From: Salinilacustrithrix flava
GTDB lineage: Bacteria > Actinomycetota > Acidimicrobiia > Acidimicrobiales > Salinilacustritrichaceae
DNA length: 64,000 nucleotides
NCBI RefSeq assembly: GCF_041228405.1
Contig: NZ_CP133888.1
Span: 1,178,001 to 1,242,000, forward strand
Direction: 5' to 3'
A model generated the notes under the pieces. That model saw nothing but the letters and a program-made list of their open reading frames with translations, searched no databases and was not told the DNA's origin. Both the position numbers and the translations under genes were made by a program. Each line of letters starts with the position of its first letter. The stretch's first letter is position 1. Positions 1-7,972 of this stretch are shown piece after piece.

Positions 1-406
1 CCTCGGACCGGAGCGCGTCCAGCGACGCGGACAGGGCGTCCGAGGGCTCGACGACGAGGCCGTCGGCCAGCTCGGTGCGCAGGACCGCGAGCTCCTCGGT
101 GAGAGCGGACAGCTGCGGGTCGGGCTCGGCCGTGCCTGCGTCGGGTGCGGCCCCGTCGAGCTGGGCGCGCACGGCGCGCACCTCCTCCCACAGGGCGCCG
201 ACGACCTCGCCCGAGGCCACATCGGCGAGGTTGTCCTGCACCTGCTCGATCAGCGTCTGCTGCCCGTCGCCGACGAGGCGGAGCTGCAGGGACTCGAACC
301 GGCCCAGGAGGGCGGTGACGTCGGCGCGCAGCTCGCGCAGCTCGTCGAGGGCCCGCTCGGTGGCGGCATCGCCACCGGGGCGCGGGTGGTCCTGGTCGTC
401 GCTCAT
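1..406 (-). CDS. Hypothetical protein, charged helical (C-terminal part outside window)
   Basis: Only the first 135 codons lie in the window; the gene runs off the left edge. After the start (MSDDQDHPRPGG) the protein is almost wholly charged and rich in Leu, Ala, Glu and Arg, for example DELRELRADVTALLGRFE. This suggests long amphipathic helices or a coiled coil. I see no Cys, membrane segment or recognisable motif. The ATG at 406-404 is chosen because GGAGG sits a few bases upstream on the minus strand. The gene is divergent from the GtrA-like gene at 501. Function unknown. Confidence 0.7.
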   Translation of the reverse strand, partial: MSDDQDHPRPGGDAATERALDELRELRADVTALLGRFESLQLRLVGDGQQTLIEQVQDNLADVASGEVVGALWEEVRAVRAQLDGAAPDAGTAEPDPQLSALTEELAVLRTELADGLVVEPSDALSASLDALRSE

Positions 407-488
407 GGTGCCTCCGTCATCGGGCTGCTTGCGGTTGCCATCCTGCCCCATCACCGCCCGGCGGTCGGCCATTCGGGGGCGCGCTGGA

Positions 489-494
489 TACCCT
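489..494 (+). promoter_or_regulatory. -10 box TACCCT of a leaderless-type promoter for the GtrA-like gene
   Basis: TACCCT fits the actinobacterial TANNNT -10 pattern and ends 6 bases before the ATG at 501, so transcription would start at or next to the start codon. No Shine-Dalgarno sequence is visible. No clear -35 box. Confidence 0.5.
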
Positions 495-500
495 CCCGGC

Positions 501-1019
501 ATGCCGTCCCTCGCCGACGCCGGGCCTGACACCGCGCTCGGGCGCCGCCCGTGGATCGCCAAGCTCGCCAAGTACTCCGCCGCGTCCCTCGCCGGCGTCG
601 TCACCAGCACCAGCACGCTGTTCCTGATGCTCGAGGTGTTCGACGTGGCACCGGTGCCGTCGAACATCGCTGCGGTCACCGTCGGCGCCGTCCCGAACTA
701 CCTGATCAACCGGGCGTGGACGTTCAACAAGCGGGGCGCGCACTCGTTCACCCGGGAGGTCCTGCCGTTCTGGGGCATGGCCATCCTCGGCCTCATCATC
801 TCGACGTTCGCGGTGGCCTGGGCGGCCGGGCGCTACGACGAGAACACCCTGATCCTCATGATGGCCAACGTGGGCTCGTTCGGCCTGCTGTGGGTCGGGC
901 GGTTCTTCATCCTCGACCGGCTCCTCTTCAAGCCCCTCGCCGACATCCTCGAGGAGCACGAGGACGCCGAGGGCCACTTCCACCTCCACGCCGACCAGGT
1001 GGACGAGCCCAGCCGCTGA
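501..1019 (+). CDS. GtrA-like small membrane protein
   Basis: 172 aa with four hydrophobic segments at about residues 25-45, 55-75, 90-112 and 118-140. The second ends in PNYLINRAWTF, the Asn/Arg/Trp-Thr-Phe signature of the GtrA family. Members of this family are four-helix inner-membrane proteins thought to help move undecaprenyl-phosphate-linked sugars across the membrane for cell-surface polysaccharide. The C-terminus is acidic and His-rich. An open frame extends upstream to 75, but the ATG at 501 is preferred: the family begins here, the extension looks like noncoding arginine-rich shadow, and a -10 box sits six bases upstream. It is convergent with purL. The sugar substrate cannot be told from the sequence. 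Confidence 0.82.
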   Translation: MPSLADAGPDTALGRRPWIAKLAKYSAASLAGVVTSTSTLFLMLEVFDVAPVPSNIAAVTVGAVPNYLINRAWTFNKRGAHSFTREVLPFWGMAILGLIISTFAVAWAAGRYDENTLILMMANVGSFGLLWVGRFFILDRLLFKPLADILEEHEDAEGHFHLHADQVDEPSR

Positions 1020-1032
1020 CGTCCCGGGCTGG

Positions 1033-3285
1033 TCAGCCCTGGGTCGTGCCGGCGCCGAGCGCCGAGGGCAGCCGGTCCCGCCAGGCCACGTGGGCCTCGC
1101 CGACCGACACGTCGACCAGGTCGCCGACCACGAGGCGGTCGCCGCCGGCCTCGCCGATGACCTCGGCGGGCACGCCGGCCGCGCCGGCATCGGCGAGCAG
1201 CGCGTCGAGCGAGCCCGGATCCACGGCGGCGAGCACGGCGGCGGGCGTCTCGGCGAAGAGCGCCACGTGCCCGCCCGGCGCGGGCAGCTCCACCCGCGCA
1301 CCGACCTGGGTGTCCACGGCCATCTCGGCCAGTGCCGGGCCCAGGCCACCGGCGAGGTCGTGCACCGACCGCAGCCGGTCGGCGGCGACGGCGTCGCGCA
1401 CGAACGCGGCGGTGGCCCGCACCCCGTCGAGGTCGACCTGGGGCGGCATGCCCTCGCGGTGCCCCTGCGACCAGGCCCACGCGCTCCCCGACAGGGTCGT
1501 GGCCGGTGCGCCGAGCACGACGAGCGTGGTGCCCTCGACCAGGCCCATGCCGGGCGGGCGGCGCTCGAGCGAGGCGATGAGGCCGACCGTGCCGATGACC
1601 GGTGACGGGTCGATGTTGACGCCGTTCGACTCGTTGTAGAGCGAGACGTTGCCGCCGATGACCGGCACCGACAGCGCCCGGCACGCCTCGGCCATGCCGT
1701 CGATGGCCTCGGACAGCTGCCACATGACCTCGGGGTGCTCGGGGTTGCCGAAGTTCAGGCAGTTCACGAGCGCCAGCGGTTCGGCGCCGACGCAGGCCAG
1801 GTTCATGACCGACTCGGCGACCACGGCAGCCATGCCGGTGCGGGGGTCGAGCCGGCACCAGCGGTGGTTGCCGTCGGTGGTGAGGCCCAGGCCCCGGCCG
1901 GTCGGCTCGCCGGTGCGGGGGTCCTTGAGGCGCAGGACGGTGGCGTCGTCACCGGGGCCGACGACGGTGTTGAGGAACAGCTGGTGGTCGTACTGGGACC
2001 AGACCCACGACGTGTCGGCGAGCAGCGCGAGCAGGTCGGCGCCGGCGTCCGCCGGAGCGGGCAGCGACTCGGCGGTGTCGGCGGCCCGCTCGGCCCGGTC
2101 GGCCGGCTCGGCGAGCGGGCGCTGGTAGAGGGGGGCGTCGTCGTCGAGGGAGCTGGCCGGGATGTCGGCGAGCAGCTCGCCGTCGAGGCGGTCGAGCACC
2201 CGGAACCGGCCGGTGCCCGTGACCGTGCCGATGACCGATGCAGCGATCTCCCACTTGGCGCAGATGGCGAGCAGCTCGTCGAGCTTGGCCGGTTCGACGA
2301 TGGCCAGCATCCGCTCCTGGCTCTCGCTGATCATGATCTCGAAGGGGTCCATGCCCTCCTCGCGGACGTGCACCTGGTCCAGGTACAGGTCCATGCCGAC
2401 ACCGCCCTTGGACGCCGTCTCGCTGGCCGCGCCGGTGATGCCGGCTGCGCCGAGGTCCTGGATGCCGACGACGAGGCCGGCCTCGAGGATCTCCAGGCAC
2501 GCCTCGATCAGGCGCTTCTCCTCGAAGGGGTCGCCGACCTGGACGCTCGGGCGCTTCGACGCCGACTCGTCGGCGTCCCCATCGGTGAAGGACGCCGAGG
2601 CGAGCACGCTGGCGCCGCCGATGCCGTCCCGGCCCGTGGCCGAGCCGAACAGCACCGTGAGGTTCCCCGGGCCCGACGCTCGGGCGAGGGCCAGGCGGTC
2701 CTGGGGCAGCACGCCGAGGCAGAACACGTTGACGAGGGGGTTGCCCTGGTAGGTGGCGTCGAAGATCGTCTCGCCGCCCACCGTCGGGACGCCGACCGAG
2801 TTGCCGTAGCCCGACACGCCCGACACGACGCCCTCGGCGATCCAGCGGCTGCGGGGGTCGTCGAGCGGCCCGAAGCGCAGCGGGTCCATGAGGGCGATGG
2901 GCCGGGCACCCATGGAGAAGACGTCGCGCAGGATGCCGCCGACCCCGGTTGCCGCGCCCTGGTACGGCTCGATCGCGGACGGGTGGTTGTGGCTCTCGAT
3001 GCGGAACGCCGCCGCGATGCCGTCACCGACGTCGACCACGCCGGCGCCCTCCCCCGGGCCGACGAGCACGTGCGGCGCCTCCGACGGCAGCCGGCGCAGG
3101 TGCACGCGGGAGGACTTGTAGGAGCAGTGCTCGGACCACATGACCGAGTACATCGCCAGCTCGAGGTGGTTGGCCGGACGGCCGAGGATGCGGGCGATCT
3201 CGTCGGCCTCGTCGTCGGTGAGACCGAGGGCCCGGTGCACGCTCGGGTCCTGCTCGACGGGGTCTCGGTCGGTGCGCTCGGCCAT
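1033..3285 (-). CDS. purL: Phosphoribosylformylglycinamidine synthase subunit PurL
   Basis: 750 aa, the length of the small PurL used in the three-part FGAM synthase together with PurS and PurQ, both encoded just downstream in transcription order (4530-4790 and 3853-4530). It converts FGAR, ATP and glutamine-derived ammonia to FGAM in purine synthesis. EHCSYKSSR at residues 52-60 carries the conserved catalytic His. Gly-rich nucleotide-binding stretches such as GPGEGAGVVDVGDG and GRDGIGGASVLAS follow. The ATG at 3285 is chosen over an upstream open extension because the family starts at MAERTDRDP and a TAGCGT -10 box lies 7 bases upstream, which suggests a leaderless mRNA. The C-terminus is convergent with the GtrA-like gene, 13 bp apart. 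Confidence 0.97.
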   Translation of the reverse strand: MAERTDRDPVEQDPSVHRALGLTDDEADEIARILGRPANHLELAMYSVMWSEHCSYKSSRVHLRRLPSEAPHVLVGPGEGAGVVDVGDGIAAAFRIESHNHPSAIEPYQGAATGVGGILRDVFSMGARPIALMDPLRFGPLDDPRSRWIAEGVVSGVSGYGNSVGVPTVGGETIFDATYQGNPLVNVFCLGVLPQDRLALARASGPGNLTVLFGSATGRDGIGGASVLASASFTDGDADESASKRPSVQVGDPFEEKRLIEACLEILEAGLVVGIQDLGAAGITGAASETASKGGVGMDLYLDQVHVREEGMDPFEIMISESQERMLAIVEPAKLDELLAICAKWEIAASVIGTVTGTGRFRVLDRLDGELLADIPASSLDDDAPLYQRPLAEPADRAERAADTAESLPAPADAGADLLALLADTSWVWSQYDHQLFLNTVVGPGDDATVLRLKDPRTGEPTGRGLGLTTDGNHRWCRLDPRTGMAAVVAESVMNLACVGAEPLALVNCLNFGNPEHPEVMWQLSEAIDGMAEACRALSVPVIGGNVSLYNESNGVNIDPSPVIGTVGLIASLERRPPGMGLVEGTTLVVLGAPATTLSGSAWAWSQGHREGMPPQVDLDGVRATAAFVRDAVAADRLRSVHDLAGGLGPALAEMAVDTQVGARVELPAPGGHVALFAETPAAVLAAVDPGSLDALLADAGAAGVPAEVIGEAGGDRLVVGDLVDVSVGEAHVAWRDRLPSALGAGTTQG

Positions 3286-3292
3286 GCCGAGC

Positions 3293-3298
3293 ACGCTA
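3293..3298 (-). promoter_or_regulatory. -10 box TAGCGT of purL, leaderless type
   Basis: On the minus strand TAGCGT lies 7 bases before the purL ATG (3285), with no Shine-Dalgarno between. It matches the TANNNT spacing seen at many other genes in this window. Confidence 0.5.
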
Positions 3299-3441
3299 CG
3301 CGAGCCCGCACCGGCGCCCCGCACGTCCACATGGTCACCGCAGAGATGCCGGAAAGAGTCGCGCCATCGATGGCGATATGGATCCCGGAGGAACGGAGAT
3401 GAATTGCCATATGCGCGCGATCTGTGGTTCCCTGCAGAGCG

Positions 3442-3846
3442 ATGGCACCGAAGCGCGAAATGACCGACGAGCACAAGGCAGCACTCGCAGAAGGGCGCCG
3501 CCAGGGCCGCGCCGTTCGCGACTATCTCGAGGCGCTCGAGCAACACAAGCCCAAGCGCGGGCGCAAGCGCACCGCCGAATCGATGAAGGCCCAATTGGCC
3601 AAGATCGAGGAGCAGCTGGTCGACGCTGATCCGGTCAAGCGCCTGCAGCTCATCCAGGACCGCATGGACCTGCAGAACGAGCTCGAGGCCAGCGAGAACA
3701 AGGCCGACCTCGAGGGTCTCGAGAAGGATTTCGTCGAGGCCGCCAAGGGCTACAGCGAGCGCAAGGGCATCTCCTACGCCGCTTGGCGCGAGCTCGGGGT
3801 CGAGGCCGCCGTGCTGAAGAAGGCCGGCATCAGCCGAGCCAGCTGA
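3442..3846 (+). CDS. Conserved hypothetical actinobacterial protein, helical, C-terminal WREVGV-like motif
   Basis: 134 aa, highly charged and predicted mostly helical. An N-terminal basic patch (KPKRGRKRT, about 36-44) is followed by a Leu/Glu/Lys-rich helix resembling a coiled coil (LQLIQDRMDLQNELEAS). The end reads YSERKGISYAAWRELGVEAA and then VLKKAGISR. I recall proteins with this pattern being widespread in Actinobacteria but know of no assigned function; the basic patch and terminal GVxxxVLKKAGI could suit nucleic-acid binding. No membrane or signal segment. The start is uncertain: the ATG at 3442 has no clear ribosome site, whereas GGAGG-AACGGAG precedes an ATG at 3399 that is in a different frame. 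Divergent from purL. Confidence 0.75.
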   Translation: MAPKREMTDEHKAALAEGRRQGRAVRDYLEALEQHKPKRGRKRTAESMKAQLAKIEEQLVDADPVKRLQLIQDRMDLQNELEASENKADLEGLEKDFVEAAKGYSERKGISYAAWRELGVEAAVLKKAGISRAS

Positions 3847-3852
3847 GCCCCG

Positions 3853-4530
3853 TCAGACGGCGGCTTTCGCCGCGGATTCCAGCAGCGAGCGCAGCAGCGG
3901 CGCCCCGTCGCTGGAGCCGAGCAGGTCGTCACATGCCCGCTCGGGATGCGGCATGAGGCCCACCACGTTGCGGCCTTCGTTGCACACACCGGCGATGCCG
4001 TCGACCGAACCGTTGACGTTCTCCACGTAGCGCACCACGACGCGGTCCTCGGCGCGCAGCATGGCGAGCGTCTCGTCGTCGCAGGTGTAGTTGCCCTCGA
4101 AGTGGTTGACCGGGACGCGCAGCTCGGCGCCCTCGTCGGTCGCGGAGGTGAGCACCGAGTCGGTGGTCTCGACCCGCAGCGTCGCCATCCGGCACAGGAA
4201 CTTCAGGCCGGCGTTCTTCTGCAGGGCACCGGGGAGCATGCCGGCCTCGGTGAGCACCTGGAAGCCGTTGCAGATGCCCACGACCGGACCGCCGTCGGCA
4301 GCGAAGGCCTGGACCGCCTGCATGACGGGCGAGAAGCGGGCGATGGCGCCGGGACGGAGGTAGTCGCCGTGGGCGAAGCCGCCGGGCACGATGACCCCGT
4401 CGACCCCCTTGAGGCTGTCGTCGCCGTGCCACAGGACCTCGGCGTCGCCGCCGAGCGTGCGGACCGCCTCGACGGCGTCGTGCTCGCAGTTGGACCCGGG
4501 GAAGAGGACGACGCCGATGCGAGCCGGCAT
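3853..4530 (-). CDS. purQ: Phosphoribosylformylglycinamidine synthase glutaminase subunit PurQ
   Basis: 225 aa class I glutamine amidotransferase. It hydrolyses glutamine and passes ammonia to PurL. The nucleophile Cys87 sits in VVGICNGFQVL, and the catalytic His195/Glu197 pair in LMPHPERA. The N-terminus MPARIGVVLFPGSNCEHDA is typical of PurQ. Its ATG overlaps the TGA of purS (TGATG), so the two are translationally coupled, as expected for subunits of one complex. It ends 6 bp from the convergent small protein gene at 3442-3846. Confidence 0.97.
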   Translation of the reverse strand: MPARIGVVLFPGSNCEHDAVEAVRTLGGDAEVLWHGDDSLKGVDGVIVPGGFAHGDYLRPGAIARFSPVMQAVQAFAADGGPVVGICNGFQVLTEAGMLPGALQKNAGLKFLCRMATLRVETTDSVLTSATDEGAELRVPVNHFEGNYTCDDETLAMLRAEDRVVVRYVENVNGSVDGIAGVCNEGRNVVGLMPHPERACDDLLGSSDGAPLLRSLLESAAKAAV

Positions 4531-4790
4531 CAGACGGTCGACGCTTCGGTCACGGTGATGGAGGAGTCCTCGATCACCGGGTTGGTGAGGAAGCGGGCGC
4601 AGACATCCTCGACCAGGGCGTGGGCGGCGGCTTCGTCGTCGGCCTCGACGTGGAAGCGGAACGACTTGCCGACCCGCACGTCCTGGATGCCCTCGAAGCC
4701 GAGGGCCGGCAGCGAGCGCTCGATGGTCGACCCCTCCGGGTCGGCGATCCCCGCTCGGGGCCTGGTCTCCACCTGGACGTCGAAGCGCAT
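4530..4790 (-). CDS. purS: Phosphoribosylformylglycinamidine synthase subunit PurS
   Basis: 86 aa, the usual size of PurS, the small dimeric bridging subunit that lets PurQ and PurL form an ammonia channel. It begins MRFDVQVETRPRAGIADPEG, has the conserved LGFEGIQDVRVGKSFRF core and ends in an acidic strand. Its stop overlaps the purQ start by one base. A TAGATT -10 box ends 6 bases before the ATG, so purS-purQ appears to have its own leaderless promoter downstream of purC. Confidence 0.95.
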   Translation of the reverse strand: MRFDVQVETRPRAGIADPEGSTIERSLPALGFEGIQDVRVGKSFRFHVEADDEAAAHALVEDVCARFLTNPVIEDSSITVTEASTV

Positions 4791-4796
4791 GGCGCC

Positions 4797-4802
4797 AATC
4801 TA
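4797..4802 (-). promoter_or_regulatory. -10 box TAGATT of purS-purQ, leaderless type
   Basis: On the minus strand TAGATT is separated from the purS ATG (4790) by exactly 6 bases (GGCGCC). It lies just downstream, in transcription order, of the purC-purS hairpin. Confidence 0.55.
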
Positions 4803-4814
4803 GGTGCGCCCCCG

Positions 4815-4872
4815 TCTCGTTCTGGCATACCGATTCCCCCGCATGTGCGGCAATCCGTAGGCCAGAACGGGA
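4815..4872 (-). repeat. Long imperfect hairpin between purC and purS
   Basis: A 58-base near-palindrome in three stacked parts. The outer stem is 12 bp with one G-T pair (4815-4826 with 4861-4872). The middle stem is TACCGATT with AATCCGTA, one mismatch (4828-4835 with 4852-4859). The inner stem is perfect, CCGCA-TG-TGCGG (4839-4850). It begins 6 bases after the purC stop. It could terminate purC transcripts or be a processing or attenuation element before purS. No U-tract follows. Confidence 0.7.
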
Positions 4873-4877
4873 GGGTT

Positions 4878-5765
4878 TCAGGTGCCGCCGGGCCAGTCGG
4901 CCAGCGACCGGCCGCAGATGCGCTCGTAGGCCTCGCGGTAGCGGGTCGCGGTGGCCTCGACGACCTCGTCGGGCAGCGCCGGCGGCGGCGGGGTCTTGTC
5001 CCAGCCCTCGACGGCGGCGAGCCAGTCGCGCACCGGTTGCTTGTCGAAGCTGGGCGGTGTCGTGCCCGGCTTCCAGTCCGCTGCCGGCCAGAAGCGGGAC
5101 GAGTCCGGCGTGAGGACCTCGTCGCAGATGGCGAGCTCGCCCTCGATCCACCCGAGCTCGAACTTGGTGTCGGCGATGATGATCCCCCGCTCGCGAGCCC
5201 AGTCGGCGCCCTTGCGGTAGGCGGCGAGGGCGATGGCGCGGGCCTGCTCGGCGACGTCCTCGCCCAGGATCTCGACGGCGCGGGCGAAGTCGATGTTCTC
5301 GTCGTGGTCGCCCATCTCGGCCTTGGTGGACGGTGTGAAGACGGGCTCGGGGAGGCGGTCGGACTCCAGCAGGCCGTCCGGCAGCTCCTGGCCGTGCATG
5401 GTCCCGTCGGCCTGGTACTCCTTCCACGCCGAGCCGGTGAGGTAGCCGCGCACGATGCACTCGACCGGCAGCATCTCGGCCCGGCGGGTGAGCATGGTCC
5501 GCCCGGCGAGGGACGGATCGTGGGCGCCGTCGGGGAAGTCGGCCAGGTCGGTGGACACCAGGTGGTTCGGCGCGACGTCGGCCAGCAGCTCGAACCAGAA
5601 GGCCGACATGGCGGTGAGCACCCGACCCTTGTCGGGGATGGTCTCGGCCATCACCACGTCGAAGGCGGAGATGCGGTCCGATGCGACCATCAGCAGGTGG
5701 TCGGGGCCGGCGTCGTAGATGGCGCGGACCTTGCCGGTGTTCAGGAGCGGGAGGTCCACCTTCAC
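4878..5765 (-). CDS. purC: SAICAR synthase PurC
   Basis: 295 aa phosphoribosylaminoimidazole-succinocarboxamide synthase, which joins CAIR and aspartate with ATP. The N-terminus has KVRAIYDAG followed by VASDRISAFDVVMAETIPDKG, the ATP- and substrate-binding signature of the family. GDHDENIDF and IIADTKFELGW are the other conserved blocks. The GTG at 5765 is chosen because homologues begin about six residues before LLNTGKVR; an open frame continues upstream but is low-complexity. No good Shine-Dalgarno sequence is visible. It is followed by the hairpin and then purS-purQ. Divergent from the lipoprotein at 5870. Confidence 0.95.
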   Translation of the reverse strand: MKVDLPLLNTGKVRAIYDAGPDHLLMVASDRISAFDVVMAETIPDKGRVLTAMSAFWFELLADVAPNHLVSTDLADFPDGAHDPSLAGRTMLTRRAEMLPVECIVRGYLTGSAWKEYQADGTMHGQELPDGLLESDRLPEPVFTPSTKAEMGDHDENIDFARAVEILGEDVAEQARAIALAAYRKGADWARERGIIIADTKFELGWIEGELAICDEVLTPDSSRFWPAADWKPGTTPPSFDKQPVRDWLAAVEGWDKTPPPPALPDEVVEATATRYREAYERICGRSLADWPGGT

Positions 5766-5869
5766 GCTGCCGATGATGCCACCGGGAGGACCCGATCGAC
5801 CGGACTTGCGCGCCGGCCCCACCGGATGGCGACCCTGGGGGAGACGACGTCGACCGCAGAGGAGCTCGC

Positions 5870-6463
5870 ATGCCCCGCCGCCCGTCCATCCGCCGTCCGA
5901 TGCTGGGAGGGCTCGCTGCGGCTGCACTGCTGCTGGCCTCCTGCGGCGACGACGACACCGCCGAGACGGCGACCGACGACACCGCCGCGCCCGTGGTCGA
6001 CGAGACCTCCGAACCCGGGGAGGAGACCGAGTCCGACGCTGCGACCACCGGCGCCTGCGAGCTCCTCCCGGAGGCCGAGGTCGTCGACGCCTTCGGCGAG
6101 CCGGCGGAGGTCGTCCACGAGGAGGGCTCCGGCGCGTCGCTGGAGATGTGCGAGTGGCGCTTCGCCACGGACGAGGACGGCATGGGCCTCCCGCCGACCC
6201 TGCAGCTCGTGCTGATGGGTCCGGACGACTACGAGTCCCGCACCCGCGGAGGCGAGGGCCTCTACGAAGAGGTCCCGGACCTCGGTGACGACGCGCGGTG
6301 GGCGTACTCCGGGTCGGAGCAGACCGGCTTCATGGCCCAGCTGCTCGTGCTGGACGGTGACCGGGCCATGCACCTGAACGCCGCGGCGCTCGACCTCCCG
6401 GACGAAGCCGCGGCCCGTGATCGGTTCGTGTCCCTCGCGGAGGGTGCGCTGGCGGGCGGCTGA
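5870..6463 (+). CDS. Secreted lipoprotein, DUF3558-like
   Basis: 197 aa. The N-terminus has Arg-rich residues 1-9, a hydrophobic stretch and the lipobox LLASC with Cys25 as the lipidated residue. An acidic Thr/Asp/Glu linker follows to about residue 60. The folded part starts TGACELLPEAEVVDAFGEPAE and contains a second Cys in SLEMCEWRF, a pattern I associate with the DUF3558 family of actinobacterial lipoproteins (a Cys-pair domain of unknown role). Anchored to the outer face of the membrane. It ends 8 bp from the convergent purB stop. Function unknown. Confidence 0.85.
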   Translation: MPRRPSIRRPMLGGLAAAALLLASCGDDDTAETATDDTAAPVVDETSEPGEETESDAATTGACELLPEAEVVDAFGEPAEVVHEEGSGASLEMCEWRFATDEDGMGLPPTLQLVLMGPDDYESRTRGGEGLYEEVPDLGDDARWAYSGSEQTGFMAQLLVLDGDRAMHLNAAALDLPDEAAARDRFVSLAEGALAGG

Positions 6464-6471
6464 ACCCGCCG

Positions 6472-7896
6472 CTACAGGATGTCGCCCGGGGCGTACGACG
6501 CCGCCTCGGGGTACCGGTCCACGATCGCTCCGACCTGCGCGGCGAAGGCAGCCACCTGGGCCTGGGCCCGACCGGCGACCGCCATCGGGTCGGCCAGCGC
6601 CGCGGCGAGGCCGTCGCGGTCGATGGGGAGGCGGGGGTCGGCGCCGAGCCGGTCGAGCAGGTCGTTGTCGGGCTGGCCCTCCTCGCGCATGGCGAGGGCC
6701 ACGGCGACGGCGTGCTCCTTGATCGCCTCGTGGGCCTCCTCCCGGCCGGCGCCGGCGCGCACCGCGGCCATCAGCACCTTGGTGGTGGCGAGGAAGGGCA
6801 GGTAGCGGTCGAGCTCGGCCTCGATCACGGCCGGGTAGGCCCCGAAGCCCCGCAGCACGGTGAGGAAGGTCTCGAACAGGCCATCGGCGGCGAGGAAGGC
6901 GTCGGGCAGGGCCACGCGCCGCACGACCGAGCAGCTCACGTCGCCCTCGTTCCACTGGTCGCCGGCGAGGCTCGTGACCATGGCCTGGTGGCCGGCGAGG
7001 ATGTGCTTCAGGCCGTTCACCCGCTCGCAGGACCGGCTGTTCATCTTGTGCGGCATGGCCGAGGAGCCGACCTGGCCGGGCAGGAACCCCTCGGTGGCCA
7101 GCTCGTGGCCGGCCATCAGGCGGATGGTGGTGGCCAGGCTCGACGGGCCGGACGCCAGCTGCACCAGCGCGCCCACGACCTCCATGTCGAGGCTGCGCGG
7201 GTACACCTGCCCGACGTTGGTGAAGGTGCGGGCGAACCCGAGGTGGCGGGCGACGGCGGACTCGACCGCGTCGACGGCCTCGTCGGAGCCGAGCAGGTCG
7301 AGCTGGTCGGTCTGGGTCCCGACCGGTCCCTTGATGCCCCGCAGCGGGTAGCGCTCGAGCAGCGACTCCAGCCGCTCGAACGCGACCAGCAGCTCCTCGC
7401 CGGCGACGGCGAAGCGCTTGCCGAGCGTGGTGACCTGGGCGGCGACGTTGTGGCTGCGGGCCGCCATGGGTGTGTCGGCGTGCTCGACGGCGAGCCGGGC
7501 GAGCTCGGCGAGCGTGGCGACGACGCGATCCCGGATCAGCACCATGGCGTCGCGCACCTGGAGCTGCTCCACGTTCTCGGTCAGATCCCGCGACGTCATG
7601 CCCGCGTGGATGAGCTGGTGGCCGGCGAGGTCGGAGAACTCCTCGATCCGTGCCTTCACGTCGTGCTTCGTCACGCGCTCGCGGGCCTCGATCGAGTCGA
7701 GGTCCACGTCGCCGATCACCTTGCGGTAGTCCTCGATGGCGCCGTCGGGCACGTCGAGGCCGACCTCGGCCTGGGCCTCCAGCACGGCGAGCCACAGCTT
7801 GCGCTCGAGCACCACCTTGGTCTCCGGTGACCACAGCGAGGCCATGTCGGCGCTGGCGTAGCGGCTGGCGAGGACGTTGGGCAGGGTTCCGCTCAC
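6472..7896 (-). CDS. purB: Adenylosuccinate lyase PurB
   Basis: 474 aa, the longer PurB type. It splits SAICAR to AICAR plus fumarate and adenylosuccinate to AMP plus fumarate. The fumarate-lyase signature GSSAMPHKMN lies near residue 270. HAGMTSRDLTENVEQLQ and AARSHNVAAQ supply other conserved active-site blocks. The GTG at 7896 (SGTLPNVLASRYAS) is chosen because the family starts here. The sequence GAGACT lies 6 bases upstream, a weak -10 candidate. It is divergent from purK with about 76 bp between. Confidence 0.95.
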   Translation of the reverse strand: MSGTLPNVLASRYASADMASLWSPETKVVLERKLWLAVLEAQAEVGLDVPDGAIEDYRKVIGDVDLDSIEARERVTKHDVKARIEEFSDLAGHQLIHAGMTSRDLTENVEQLQVRDAMVLIRDRVVATLAELARLAVEHADTPMAARSHNVAAQVTTLGKRFAVAGEELLVAFERLESLLERYPLRGIKGPVGTQTDQLDLLGSDEAVDAVESAVARHLGFARTFTNVGQVYPRSLDMEVVGALVQLASGPSSLATTIRLMAGHELATEGFLPGQVGSSAMPHKMNSRSCERVNGLKHILAGHQAMVTSLAGDQWNEGDVSCSVVRRVALPDAFLAADGLFETFLTVLRGFGAYPAVIEAELDRYLPFLATTKVLMAAVRAGAGREEAHEAIKEHAVAVALAMREEGQPDNDLLDRLGADPRLPIDRDGLAAALADPMAVAGRAQAQVAAFAAQVGAIVDRYPEAASYAPGDIL

Positions 7897-7960
7897 CGAC
7901 CCAGTCTCGCAGACCGCTCCGGCCGTCCTCGTGGCCGACGGTGCGCGCGACACCGCTGGT

Positions 7961-7966
7961 TAGGGT
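7961..7966 (+). promoter_or_regulatory. -10 box TAGGGT of purK-purE, leaderless type
   Basis: TAGGGT followed by six bases (GGCGAC) and then the purK GTG at 7973. No Shine-Dalgarno sequence is present, so transcription probably starts at the GTG. Confidence 0.55.
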
Positions 7967-7972
7967 GGCGAC

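Noticed and set aside
75..500. Upstream in-frame extension of the GtrA-like gene
   Set aside because: The extension is Ser/Arg-rich shadow overlapping the minus-strand gene at 1-406, and a promoter -10 box sits directly before ATG 501.
3286..3441. Purine riboswitch or PurR operator upstream of purL
   Set aside because: No purine-riboswitch core or recognisable PurBox was seen, and the purL start appears leaderless, leaving no room for a leader RNA.
4620..6215. Very long open frame on the plus strand opposite purS-purC, running into the lipoprotein region
   Set aside because: It is antisense to well-supported pur genes and its translation is Gly/Arg/Val-rich without motifs, the usual shadow effect in DNA of this G+C.
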